DNA from: a virus
Length of the DNA: 28,342 nt
IMG/VR virus record: IMGVR_UViG_3300026478_000706
Span: 1 to 28,342 of that record
Direction: 5' to 3' (one strand)
Shown here: positions 6,894-14,565 of the stretch, piece after piece
Layout of the letters: each line of letters starts with the position of its first letter
Position numbering within the stretch: the first letter of the stretch is position 1
Notes under the pieces: generated by a model
Database searches by the model: none
What the model saw: only the letters and a program-made list of their open reading frames with translations
Told to the model about the DNA's origin: nothing
Program-made: the position numbers and the translations under genes

Positions 6894-7948
6894 TGCTCTT
6901 CTTCCTTGTCCATCTTTGACGTTAGGTCGTTGAGGGCATCTATTTGTGCCTGATCTTTTATCTCCTGAAGCTCGCCCTTTGAGACGTAGGTAAACTTGCC
7001 GTTTTCGTACTTGCAGGAAATAGATACTTCGGCTTTAGAGAAGCGGCCTTTTGCGATATAGAACGTAGATACCGGAATCCCCTTAATCTTGATGATCTCG
7101 ATGGCTGCTGCGGCTGCCTCATAAAATCCGCGGCTCCACTTAATACGACTTTCAAAGTTTCTTTCAGTTTCATCTGATGAAAGCGGAACTAACTGGGTCA
7201 TGACGATCACGGGAACCTTTGCGTGCTGTGCATAATCCGTTGCTATGTCTTTGAACCTATAAAGAGCGTCAACCCTTTCAATGCTCGGTACAACCGTTGA
7301 TTTGTTAATCCGTTGAAGGAAGTCTACAATTACGCAACTGTAGGCACCAGATGTGTTCACCTCTTGAAGTATGGATTCGATCTTCTCGAGAGTTGTAGAC
7401 GCGATAGGATCGTCCATTACAGTTACGTAGGGTTCAATTTCTAATATTTTATGCGCGACCTGCTTTCTAAATGACGTAGGAAGTTTATCCTGCACATATA
7501 GGTTGAAATCGAGCCCAAGCTCAATACATGCGATCCTTGCTAAAATCTTAGCTTCCGTCTCTTCGTTTGAGATGATGAATGTCTTAAGGCCCTGGGTAAA
7601 TAGTCCATGTGCTGTTGCAGCTGTAAACGTAGATTTACCAGTACCAGAGGCGGCACCGACAAGATAGATACCGCCAGGACATAGCGGGCAGACAGTAGAT
7701 AGTGCTCCGTTTACAAACATCACTGCTTTGCGGATCAGGTCTGCATCTCGCTCAAGGACACCAACTAGACGTTTAGCGTTGTCCTTTCCCTTACGCGCCT
7801 CGATCTCTGCAAGAGAGTAATTCTCTAACCTTTCTTGAAGAACTTTCTTCTGGTTTAACTTTGCCAAACCTTCTTGGACGCGTGCCTTCTCAAGCTCCTG
7901 CTTAGCTTCGAACAGATCAACTCTTGAATTTATCTTTAGCTCATTCAT
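6890..7948 (-). CDS. DnaB-type replicative DNA helicase
   Basis: This RecA-fold helicase drives unwinding at the fork. With the ATG at 7948 it is 352 residues. Walker A is GAASGTGKST (98-107), the putative catalytic Glu is in SNEE (about 128-131), Walker B is CVIVDFLQ (206-213), VIVMTQL (248-254) matches DnaB motif H3, and KGRFSKAE (301-308) fits the region of the arginine finger. Cellular DnaB is about 470 residues; the N-terminal primase-interaction domain is reduced here to about 80 helical residues. I chose 7948 because GGGAG stands 8 bases before it and it overlaps the upstream stop by only 8 bases; an in-frame ATG at 7990 would add 14 residues. It lies directly after the primase and the DnaD-like gene, as expected for a replisome operon. 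It ends in an acidic tail (KMDKEEEQ). Confidence 0.9.
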   Translation of the reverse strand: MNELKINSRVDLFEAKQELEKARVQEGLAKLNQKKVLQERLENYSLAEIEARKGKDNAKRLVGVLERDADLIRKAVMFVNGALSTVCPLCPGGIYLVGAASGTGKSTFTAATAHGLFTQGLKTFIISNEETEAKILARIACIELGLDFNLYVQDKLPTSFRKQVAHKILEIEPYVTVMDDPIASTTLEKIESILQEVNTSGAYSCVIVDFLQRINKSTVVPSIERVDALYRFKDIATDYAQHAKVPVIVMTQLVPLSSDETERNFESRIKWSRGFYEAAAAAIEIIKIKGIPVSTFYIAKGRFSKAEVSISCKYENGKFTYVSKGELQEIKDQAQIDALNDLTSKMDKEEEQ

Positions 7949-8831
7949 CTTCGAAGCTCCCAGATAATGCAGGCCTACTTCTGATCTCATCGTATTCTCT
8001 CATCATCTGCTGAATTACGTCGTCGTTGGTGGTCATAGCAATTGCCGCATCTATCGATATTTGTCCGTCTTGACGCTTTATCTTTACCCCAGATATTTCT
8101 TTAAGCTCCGGTACGACTAAAATAATCTTAGAGTTAAACGTGGCGCCGACAGCCTTGTCCCACCAAGCCGCATGCTTGTCAGGATATTTAGAGCGTGCCC
8201 AGCGAGCCATTATCTTCTTTTTAAGCGAAGAAGAAATATCTGACTCTGCATAGCCGCAGGATTTGAGGGACTCGAATAGGACTAGAAGCTCTTCGTAGCA
8301 AGCCTTGAAGTCTGGTTGTTCAGGAACTTCGGATAACCACTTTCGATAAACATCTTCCTGCGAAACTTTCTCCTCTCTCTTCTCTTTATTCTTATTAGCG
8401 GCATCTTTTTCAGCCCTGTTGTCGGCTGGCTTTTCAGCCCTGTACTGGGCTGGCTTTTCAGCCCACTGAAAATCATTAGACTTTTTGACATCTTCGTCTA
8501 AGATCTTAACGATATCAGCATCCTGTACATAATAGTAGTTTTTGGAAGGAAGACCCTTCTTGACGATCCTAATAAAGCCAACAGATTCTAGTTGTTTAGT
8601 TAGCTTCTGTCTTGCTTCCTTTGTAAGGTTTAGATCTTCTTCGATGGACTCAGAAAGAGCAAAAAATCCGCCCTCAGCATCTAGTTCATTTCGTGCTTGG
8701 AAATAATCTCTGCGCGAGATGAGATCTGCCAAAAGAAGAGCAGCATCATTGCTCTGAAGATAGCGCGCTATCTTCTTGTTTACCATCCAAAAAGCACCTT
8801 GACTTACAGTGCTTGTTAATAGACCCTTCAT
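7941..8831 (-). CDS. Winged-helix replication protein, DnaD-like; possible helicase loader
   Basis: Residues about 18-103 look like a winged-helix domain: KKIARYLQSNDAALLLADLI, then GGFFALSESIEEDLNLTKEA and LESVGFIRIVKKGLPSKNYY. This is the pattern of phage replication initiators and DnaD-like proteins. A charged linker follows with three copies of an eight-residue repeat (AEKPAQYR, AEKPADNR, AEKDAANK; 124-147). A helical region (about 160-235) contains ARWARSKYPDKHAAWWDKAV. The gene lies between primase and DnaB-type helicase, overlapping each (ATGA with the primase, 8 bases with the helicase), so loading helicase or marking the origin is a reasonable inference. There is no ATPase motif, so it would not be a DnaC-type loader. 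ATG 8831 has GAGGA five bases upstream. Confidence 0.68.
   Translation of the reverse strand: MKGLLTSTVSQGAFWMVNKKIARYLQSNDAALLLADLISRRDYFQARNELDAEGGFFALSESIEEDLNLTKEARQKLTKQLESVGFIRIVKKGLPSKNYYYVQDADIVKILDEDVKKSNDFQWAEKPAQYRAEKPADNRAEKDAANKNKEKREEKVSQEDVYRKWLSEVPEQPDFKACYEELLVLFESLKSCGYAESDISSSLKKKIMARWARSKYPDKHAAWWDKAVGATFNSKIILVVPELKEISGVKIKRQDGQISIDAAIAMTTNDDVIQQMMREYDEIRSRPALSGSFEDE
8391..8462 (-). repeat. Three 24-bp in-frame repeats in the DnaD-like gene
   Basis: Three consecutive 24-bp units encode AEKPAQYR, AEKPADNR and AEKDAANK in the linker of the winged-helix protein. The first two differ at only a few bases, the third more. Copy number could change by slippage without breaking the frame. 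Confidence 0.85.
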
Positions 8832-9694
8832 GCTTTCCTCAAGCGTGAGGCGAAGTACGAAGCCAGATCCATATCTGGCTTTCGCAAGACGTCATTCCAA
8901 TCCCTGCCATCTTCTTCGACAAATGCATAATGCGTGCATGCACTATCGTTTGCCATCTTCTCAAACATCTTTATTCCGGCTTCATCGTTGTCAGGTGCTG
9001 CTATTACTTTTAGACCAGAATCAATGAGCTCTTTGAGCTTTTCGGCATGGTACTTTGTTATGCTTGCACCTGATGTAGATATGCAACGGTATGGATTTTT
9101 TAATAAGTTACCAAACTTTTTATTTAGAGCCTGTTGAAGGCTAGCGGCATTAATTGCACCCTCGGCAACTACAATATACTTCACGTTCGTAGAGAATGGC
9201 TGCTGAGACCAGCCCCAAAACAAATAACCCAAACGAGTGCCAGGCATTGTTGTGATTTTCCACGACCCCCCATTCTCATCAATTTTTGGCACAATGAATC
9301 TTATTTGTGCGCCTACAAAAGTATTGTTTAAATAGTAGGGAAAAACAATGCCTTCGCGAGAAGAGTCGAAATACATTTCGCCTGGCGATTCTAACCCCCT
9401 AGATTCTAGGTAATCTAAGCCTGGACGCGATATTGGATCCGATAAGGCATGAAAAGATCTTGGCCAAGACATCGCATTAACTTCTAATGGTCGTGCTTCC
9501 TCAAAAGAAAGATTTGAACCTAGAAAGTCCTTTAGGGAAATTCCTGCTAAGAAACAATACTCATATAGTGAGTATGCTCGCTTGCACTTACCTTGACACC
9601 AAGCCCATATTTCACCAGTTTCTGGATCTTTATGCCAATAAAGACATTCATTCTTTCGAATGCAAATTAAACATTTTTTGCTATTAAAATCCAT
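8828..9694 (-). CDS. DnaG-type DNA primase (zinc finger plus TOPRIM)
   Basis: The 288-residue protein makes RNA primers at the fork. An N-terminal zinc-binding region has C8, C11, C33 and C37 as likely ligands, with C17 and H21 between. The TOPRIM core shows the catalytic Glu in VVAEGAINAASL (E178), the acidic motif PDNDEAG (234-240) and GRDWNDVL (263-270). Cellular DnaG is about 580 residues; this compact form lacks the C-terminal helicase-binding domain, like many phage primases. The stop overlaps the winged-helix gene's start (ATGA) and its own start overlaps the stop of the upstream 84-residue gene by 11 bases. No helicase domain is fused; the helicase is separate, two genes downstream. 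Confidence 0.9.
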   Translation of the reverse strand: MDFNSKKCLICIRKNECLYWHKDPETGEIWAWCQGKCKRAYSLYEYCFLAGISLKDFLGSNLSFEEARPLEVNAMSWPRSFHALSDPISRPGLDYLESRGLESPGEMYFDSSREGIVFPYYLNNTFVGAQIRFIVPKIDENGGSWKITTMPGTRLGYLFWGWSQQPFSTNVKYIVVAEGAINAASLQQALNKKFGNLLKNPYRCISTSGASITKYHAEKLKELIDSGLKVIAAPDNDEAGIKMFEKMANDSACTHYAFVEEDGRDWNDVLRKPDMDLASYFASRLRKA

Positions 9695-9938
9695 CTTGAC
9701 CTCGGATCACGCCAGACGACAAAAGAACTTCAAGCAATGTCTCTGCATCCGAGTCTTGTGATTTATTTTTAGTATTTACTATACGAATTTTTACTGATTT
9801 ATTAGATACGTCGATTTTTTCTAGAAAAATAACATATTCATCGCCAATATGGAATGGCCGCTTAGAATTTAACCACCAATACATTTCTGTATCAATACTC
9901 TTCTTGCGCTCGCCTAAGATTTTTTTCAGGTCTTCCAT
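9684..9938 (-). CDS. Unknown 84-residue protein, first gene of the replication operon
   Basis: No family is recognised. The chain starts MEDLKKILGERKKSIDTEMY, then a beta-rich centre (RPFHIGDEYVIFLEKIDVSN, KSVKIRIVNTK) and an acidic helix (DAETLLEVLLSSGVI). The centre could be a small OB- or SH3-like barrel, but that is a guess. It is the first gene of the leftward transcript, starting 50 bases from the divergent helicase gene, with AGGG about 8 bases before ATG 9938. It overlaps the primase start by 11 bases, so it is translated with the replication proteins and may regulate or assist them. Confidence 0.7.
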   Translation of the reverse strand: MEDLKKILGERKKSIDTEMYWWLNSKRPFHIGDEYVIFLEKIDVSNKSVKIRIVNTKNKSQDSDAETLLEVLLSSGVIRGQDGF

Positions 9939-9988
9939 GTAAAATCCCTTCCAACACGTATGGGTTTATATATTTATACGAAAATCAA
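9939..9988. promoter_or_regulatory. Divergent promoter region between the two major transcripts
   Basis: These 50 bases must feed both the leftward replication operon and the rightward recombination block. The centre is AT-rich (GTTTATATATTTATAC, 9964-9979). Read leftward it contains TATAAATA at 9978-9971, which equals the T4 late promoter consensus, about 33 bases before ATG 9938. Eight-base AT matches of this kind also occur inside genes in this window, near 4946 and 25186, so chance is a real possibility. No good sigma70 -35 is evident. Confidence 0.4.
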
Positions 9989-11380
9989 ATGAAATCAATT
10001 GCGCACATCTTTAATGACATTATCCGTATCGATCATATTGATATGGATATCGAATCGGAATTACGAAACCAGCTTTCGTATGTCGATAAGTCAAAGCAAT
10101 ATCAGTTAAAAAGAATGCGTCGAAATCCGTTTGCTGCGTCGCCTGCGCTTCTGGCTCAATTAGAAAGCGAATCGCAGGGAACTCTTCTTAAGAAGGACAA
10201 TAATTCACTCATAGTTCCGTCTGGATTTGCTTCGTTGGTGCAATCTTTAATACCAAATACAATAGACAACCGTAAAGAAACAGGGGACATAATCCCACTT
10301 CCTTGGGCCAACGCTAATCAAGCTATACAGCTTAGACCATATCAAGAAGAAGCTGTTGACAAGGCTATGACAAGCTGGCGAGGCATTATAAATCTTGCGA
10401 CTGGACTAGGGAAGTCTAAAACCGCAATAATGTTGATTAAAAAGCTAAAGCGTAAAACTTTAGTAGTTTGCCCAAGTAAATCAATTGCTTATCAGTTCTA
10501 TAATGAACTTGCCGAATGCTTCGGCAAAACTAAAGTTGGCTTTATAGGCGATGGGAAGTATAAACCGTCTGCAGTAACCGTAGGCATAGCCGCCTCAGTA
10601 TCAAACCGTATAGATGACATCAAAAATCTCGGTCTTGGTGTCATTATCTTCGACGAGACCCACCACACACCCGCAAACACTTTCTACGCTATTGCCGAAG
10701 GACTAGGAGCCGTGGGCCGGATTTACGGACTCACGGCTACCGCTTTTAGATCAGACGGAAAAGATGTATTTATTCACGCGGCTTGCGGTGATATTCTGGT
10801 TGAACGAGACGTATCCTGGGGAGTAGCAAATGGCTGGCTTTCTCAACCTTATTTTATAGTAAGAGCAATAAATACAACTGGTTACGATTACAAAGACGAT
10901 AAATTAAAAGCTTATAAAGCGCACGTCTTAAATTGTAAAGAGATGAACGAACGGATAATTGCGGATGCAAGAGCGTTCATTAGTGCAAACAAGAATACTC
11001 TTATATTGGTCGATCAAATCGAGCACGGAGACATGATATCATCAGCTTTGGGCATTTCCTTCGCGAATGGCCGCGATAAGGGCTCAGAGAAGTTCATCGA
11101 TGAATTTAACCGCGGGAAAATACGTGGACTCGTCGCGACTGACGGCCTTGTCGGTGAGGGAGTCGACACCAGAAGCGTTGAGGTTCTGCTTCTTGCTAAC
11201 TTTACGGCGTCTAAGTCTGCTGTCCTACAAGCAGTGGGAAGAGGACTTAGGAAAACTCCAGAAAAGTCAACCTGCATAATATTAGACTATATCCCAACTG
11301 CATCAACGATGCTGACGCGTCACGCAAAGCAGCGAATCTCTTACTATAAAGAGATTACGCACAACGTGAAAGTACAATAA
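9989..11380 (+). CDS. SF2 DNA helicase, UvsW/XPB/RadD-like
   Basis: This ATP-dependent DNA translocase probably remodels forks and recombination intermediates. The first 110 residues are a specific N-terminal region without known motifs. The helicase core has LRPYQEEAV (Q-like motif, 115-123), ATGLGKSKTA (motif I, 137-146), VVCPSKSIAYQF (Ia), DETHH (motif II, 222-226), GLTATAFRSDG (motif III, 247-257), a GEGVDTR motif V and QAVGRGLRKT (motif VI). T4 UvsW is close in size (about 500 residues), and the neighbours include other T4-type recombination proteins. A DETHH box is usual for the XPB/RadD/UvsW branch. ATG 9989 has no visible Shine-Dalgarno sequence, unlike most genes here, so its message may be leaderless or use another start such as ATG 10043. 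Confidence 0.87.
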   Translation: MKSIAHIFNDIIRIDHIDMDIESELRNQLSYVDKSKQYQLKRMRRNPFAASPALLAQLESESQGTLLKKDNNSLIVPSGFASLVQSLIPNTIDNRKETGDIIPLPWANANQAIQLRPYQEEAVDKAMTSWRGIINLATGLGKSKTAIMLIKKLKRKTLVVCPSKSIAYQFYNELAECFGKTKVGFIGDGKYKPSAVTVGIAASVSNRIDDIKNLGLGVIIFDETHHTPANTFYAIAEGLGAVGRIYGLTATAFRSDGKDVFIHAACGDILVERDVSWGVANGWLSQPYFIVRAINTTGYDYKDDKLKAYKAHVLNCKEMNERIIADARAFISANKNTLILVDQIEHGDMISSALGISFANGRDKGSEKFIDEFNRGKIRGLVATDGLVGEGVDTRSVEVLLLANFTASKSAVLQAVGRGLRKTPEKSTCIILDYIPTASTMLTRHAKQRISYYKEITHNVKVQ

Positions 11381-11383
11381 TAC

Positions 11384-11596
11384 GGCCTTTTAGGCAGGAG
11401 CGTGGGCATCTCCGTTCCTCGAACAAAGTGTTTGTAGGTGTGTCCTGACTCGTTAGGACGGGTGTGGTTCAAGAGAAATAATGCCATGTTTTCTCTTGGT
11501 TTCGAAAGAAATCTATCTGCACAAGCGAGTCTTTTTATGGCAGAAGTGGCATTCTAGTCATAGAAGCAACCTAGGCATGTTGAGAAAAGGCCTTTT
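11384..11596 (+). ncRNA. Candidate structured RNA between the helicase and dut genes
   Basis: This 234-base non-coding gap (11381-11614) is the longest in the window and is rich in pairing. An 8-bp closing helix joins GGCCTTTT (11384-11391) to AAAAGGCC (11585-11592). Inside are AGGAGCG/CGTTCCT (11396-11402/11413-11419, one G-U pair), ACAAA/TTTGT (11423-11427/11431-11435), GTCCTGA/TTAGGAC (11442-11448/11453-11459, loop CTCG), CAAGAGAAA/TTTCTCTTG (11470-11478/11490-11498, 11-base loop), TTCTA/TAGAA (11552-11556/11561-11565) and CAAC/GTTG (11567-11570/11579-11582). The loop AATGCCA (11480-11486) is complementary to TGGCATT (11547-11553), a possible pseudoknot. No tRNA fold, rRNA or known riboswitch was recognised. 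It may be a processed RNA or a cis leader of dut. Confidence 0.55.
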
Positions 11597-11614
11597 AATT
11601 ATTAAGGAGTAGCT

Positions 11615-12106
11615 ATGAGCAAGATCGTTAAGGTTAATTTAGTTGAAGGTGGACAACTGCCGGTTAAGGCGCACAGATCTGACGCCGGATTTGATTTGTT
11701 TGCGGCATCTGACTTTTCAGTGCTTCCCGGACAGGTTGTCAAGCATGCCGTAAACGTTAAGATCCAGCTGCCGGAATCTACATACGCAGAAATTACTTCT
11801 AAATCTGGAAATGGATCTAAGGGTCTTTTGGTTTATGCAGGGATCATTGACGAAGGATACAGAGGCGTTATCCATGTCGTTATGACCAATTTAAACCACA
11901 CTCCCCACACTACTTGGGTGGATGGTTTTCAAAGAACGATACTTTTCGCTGGTGAAACGTTGCATTTCAAGAAGGGGCAAAAAATCGCGCAGATGATCCT
12001 GCACCCTTATTCAAGCGACTATACACTTGAGAAAGTCGATCAACTAGATGAAAATACGTCTCGCGGTATGGGTGGATTCGGTAGCACAGGCAATTCTTTA
12101 GTATAA
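11615..12106 (+). CDS. dut: dUTP pyrophosphatase (dUTPase)
   Basis: The enzyme converts dUTP to dUMP and pyrophosphate, keeping uracil out of phage DNA and supplying dTTP synthesis; it works as a trimer. All five family motifs are present in 163 residues: HRSDAGFDLFA (20-30), TSKSGNGSKG (61-70, where many relatives have an R-S-G/S-x-x-x-x-x-G form), GIIDEGYRG (76-84), FKKGQKIAQMILHP (118-131) and RGMGGFGSTG (150-159). Motif 3 holds the catalytic Asp and motif 5 the glycine-rich lid. A segment between motifs 3 and 4 (about 91-117) is longer than usual. ATG 11615 has AAGGAG (11604-11609). It follows the structured RNA and precedes a methyltransferase-fold gene by 22 bases. Confidence 0.93.
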   Translation: MSKIVKVNLVEGGQLPVKAHRSDAGFDLFAASDFSVLPGQVVKHAVNVKIQLPESTYAEITSKSGNGSKGLLVYAGIIDEGYRGVIHVVMTNLNHTPHTTWVDGFQRTILFAGETLHFKKGQKIAQMILHPYSSDYTLEKVDQLDENTSRGMGGFGSTGNSLV

Positions 12107-12128
12107 CTGGATCAAGCTGGAGAAAGTT

Positions 12129-12836
12129 ATGCCAAGCAACCTGTCATCAGTCTTTGGAACATCGGTAAAGATAAACCAAACGGACCTCTTTGATCGTGAT
12201 TCCGTTTGGCCGCAGAATGTCGAAGTCTGCGTAACCAGAGTGCCTATCCGAAAAAGAGATGGGTACTCTGACGAGTTTATTAAGAACTTCTCACAAAGGC
12301 TTAAAGCCTCGATGGCCCAAAACGGTCTAGTGTTTTTGGTCTGCTATGCACCAACCGAGGCAAAGTTTAGACCTTTTGAAGTGGCAAAAGCAATGGTCGA
12401 TGCTGGCTTTAATCACATTGACAATATTGTAATTGAGAAGACCTGGCTCCCAGGTAAGCGTGCAGAAAACATGCTGGTCAACTCGCACGAGTACGTCTTG
12501 TTCTTCTGTAACGGCAATATCTGGAAGATCGATCGTCAGCCAATTAAAAAATATCTTATGCTAGAAGATTCAACGCCATGTATTGGTAACACATGGCTTG
12601 TTGAAACTGGCTCACTTGATGAGGCGTATTCAGAGGATCTAGCAGAGTTGATCTTGAGAATGGCTTCGTGTCTTCCTGGTAGCTCTGTGTTCGATCCTTT
12701 TATGGGGACATCGGCGTCTTTAAAAGCTTGTCTAAAGTTAGGTCATTCTCTTACTGGATTCGAGACAGATCAAAGAAAGATTGCCCAGTATAAAAAGGTG
12801 ATCGACGATCATTGCAAGAAGGGCGCGCTCGCTTAA
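12129..12836 (+). CDS. DNA methyltransferase-fold protein with degenerate catalytic motif
   Basis: The chain resembles N6-adenine/N4-cytosine methyltransferases of the circularly permuted beta class. The SAM-binding loop is near the C-terminus (SVFDPFMGTSASLKACLKLG, 187-206, then GFETD), and the middle has NSHEYVLFFCNG (118-129), typical of these enzymes. The catalytic DPPY box should follow the strand VEVCV; instead the sequence is TRVPI (36-40), with Asp replaced by Arg and the aromatic residue lost. Either the protein no longer methylates, or it uses another active site. At 235 residues it also lacks space for a target-recognition domain of normal size. ATG 12129 has GGAG at 12120-12123. 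It sits between dut and the chaperonin. Role in modification or binding is open. Confidence 0.65.
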   Translation: MPSNLSSVFGTSVKINQTDLFDRDSVWPQNVEVCVTRVPIRKRDGYSDEFIKNFSQRLKASMAQNGLVFLVCYAPTEAKFRPFEVAKAMVDAGFNHIDNIVIEKTWLPGKRAENMLVNSHEYVLFFCNGNIWKIDRQPIKKYLMLEDSTPCIGNTWLVETGSLDEAYSEDLAELILRMASCLPGSSVFDPFMGTSASLKACLKLGHSLTGFETDQRKIAQYKKVIDDHCKKGALA

Positions 12837-12855
12837 TTATTCTTTGGAGATGCAG

Positions 12856-14565
12856 ATGCTTTACGTAAAGTCAAAATCTAAAGATATGGTCGATGATCCC
12901 GTACAGATCGACGATATCGTTAAAACCACCCTCAGCCGTATGGCAAATATTGCTTCTAAAACACTTGGACCTGGCGGGCGTCCAGTTCTTATTGAGCGCG
13001 AAGGTCTTCCGCCTTTGGTTACAAAAGACGGTATCACGGTTATCAAATCATTAGGTATGCCTAATGCAGCAGCAAATACAGTTCTGGATACTTGCAAAGA
13101 GATATCGCTCAACACCGCGCGGGACGCAGGTGACGGTACGACTACTGCAATCGTTTTGGCGGATGCGATTGTTAGAGCAGGATCGGTTTTCATGATGCGC
13201 AATAAGCGCTACAATCCTCAGCGCTTTGTTAATGAGCTTCGTCAATGCTATGAAAAGGTGATCAAACCTTACCTTAATGATGTGGCAATTAAAGTTAAAT
13301 CTGATGACGATCTCAAACGCGTTGCTTTAATTTCTGCGAACGGTGATCAAGACGTCGCAGAAGTTGTGGTAAAGGCCTTTATGGCTGCAGGCGAAGACGG
13401 GCACATCCTGATTCAAGAAGACCAAGGCGGCGGAATGCGCGTTGAAACCGTAGATGGTTTCATCGTTACTTCTGGTCTAAAAGATCTTGGATCAATTGGT
13501 TCTGTATTCATCAATGATCGCGCCAACCAGCAAGTCCGCATGGACGAGGGCCTGGTGGTTCTATTTGATGGAACGTTAAACGACCTCGTTCTTCCTGCTG
13601 CTATTCAATCTGCATGCGAAGGTGACGCAGATTTATTTGGCAAACCAATCATTATCATGGCTCATGGTTTTGCAGATCCAGTTATTGAAAAGTGCCTTAA
13701 GACATCTAAAAGCGGCGTTACCGTACTCCCCGTGAAAGTTCCAAAATCAACACTCGCAAATTCTAGAACTATGTTTCTTCAGGACATGGCGGCGTACACA
13801 TCTGCAACAATTGTTGATCCAGCTACTGCTGCTTCGTTTAATGCTGAACATTTTGGTCACTTTAGCGCAGTAAAGGTAAATACCTACGAAGCATTTGTTC
13901 AATGTGAATCAGATAGCGAGCTAATTGATGAGCGCGTCTCTGAACTTAAGGCAATCATGGCCTCTGCTCACTCCGAGCACGATCGTGCGCATCTAAGAGC
14001 TGCAATTGCAAAACTTACTGGCGGAATTTCTACAGTATGGGTTGGCGGCATGACCGATGCTGAGGTTAGAGAACGTAGAGATAGAGTTCAAGACGCCGTA
14101 GAAGCCGTGCGTTCTGCTGTAGCTGAAGGTATTGTTGCAGGTGGTTGCGCTACTCATTTGGCTCTTGCAAAGAAGATCCGCGATGCTGATTCCTTCTATG
14201 CTTCACCTGCATGGTCTATTCTTGCCGAAGCTCTTGAGCACCCATTTAAGGTGCTTTTGGCAAATTGCGGTGAATTTGATCGACATGCAGAACTTTATTC
14301 CGCTATCATTGAAAGTTCCAACAATTATATTCCTAAGGTTGTCTTTGACGCAAATCAGCATGAAGTTGTAGATCCATTTAAATCTGGTATTGTTGAACCC
14401 GCAAAGGTTCATCGTGTAGCTATTGGCAATGCACTATCAGTTGCATCATTGATGGTGACCCTTGGCGGCATCGTTGTCGCTCCTCGTGACTATAATCTAG
14501 AAACGCAAATGGAATTAAGTAAAGCAGCCTTAAAAGATATGATGAACGAGGCGGGGCAAGAATGA
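12856..14565 (+). CDS. groL: GroEL-type chaperonin (phage-encoded)
   Basis: This is a 569-residue HSP60 protein-folding chaperonin. Signatures: SKTLGPGGRPVLIE (34-47), VTKDGITV (55-62, Asp as E. coli D52), ARDAGDGTTTAIVLA (88-102, Asp as D87) and the C-terminal equatorial motif RDRVQDAVEAVRSAVAEGIV, whose Asp matches D398 of the ATPase site. So ATP binding and hydrolysis should be intact. The apical region (about 190-380) is more diverged, and the usual C-terminal Gly-Gly-Met tail is missing. No GroES-sized gene is in the window; phage EL also encodes a GroEL that works without co-chaperonin (established knowledge). I chose ATG 12856 because GGAG stands six bases before it; the same frame opens at TTG 12844 and ATG 12850. 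It overlaps the next gene by ATGA. Confidence 0.92.
   Translation: MLYVKSKSKDMVDDPVQIDDIVKTTLSRMANIASKTLGPGGRPVLIEREGLPPLVTKDGITVIKSLGMPNAAANTVLDTCKEISLNTARDAGDGTTTAIVLADAIVRAGSVFMMRNKRYNPQRFVNELRQCYEKVIKPYLNDVAIKVKSDDDLKRVALISANGDQDVAEVVVKAFMAAGEDGHILIQEDQGGGMRVETVDGFIVTSGLKDLGSIGSVFINDRANQQVRMDEGLVVLFDGTLNDLVLPAAIQSACEGDADLFGKPIIIMAHGFADPVIEKCLKTSKSGVTVLPVKVPKSTLANSRTMFLQDMAAYTSATIVDPATAASFNAEHFGHFSAVKVNTYEAFVQCESDSELIDERVSELKAIMASAHSEHDRAHLRAAIAKLTGGISTVWVGGMTDAEVRERRDRVQDAVEAVRSAVAEGIVAGGCATHLALAKKIRDADSFYASPAWSILAEALEHPFKVLLANCGEFDRHAELYSAIIESSNNYIPKVVFDANQHEVVDPFKSGIVEPAKVHRVAIGNALSVASLMVTLGGIVVAPRDYNLETQMELSKAALKDMMNEAGQE

Noticed and set aside
11481-11612. 43-codon frame starting MPCFLLVSKEIYLHK before dut
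   Set aside because: It has only a weak AAGAG upstream, unusual composition and coincides with paired RNA segments. It is kept as an alternative to the structured RNA, not annotated as a gene.
11381-11614. tRNA, hammerhead ribozyme or group I intron in the helicase-dut gap
   Set aside because: No cloverleaf with a GTTCRA-type T arm, no hammerhead CUGANGA/GAAA core and no group I core elements were found by eye.
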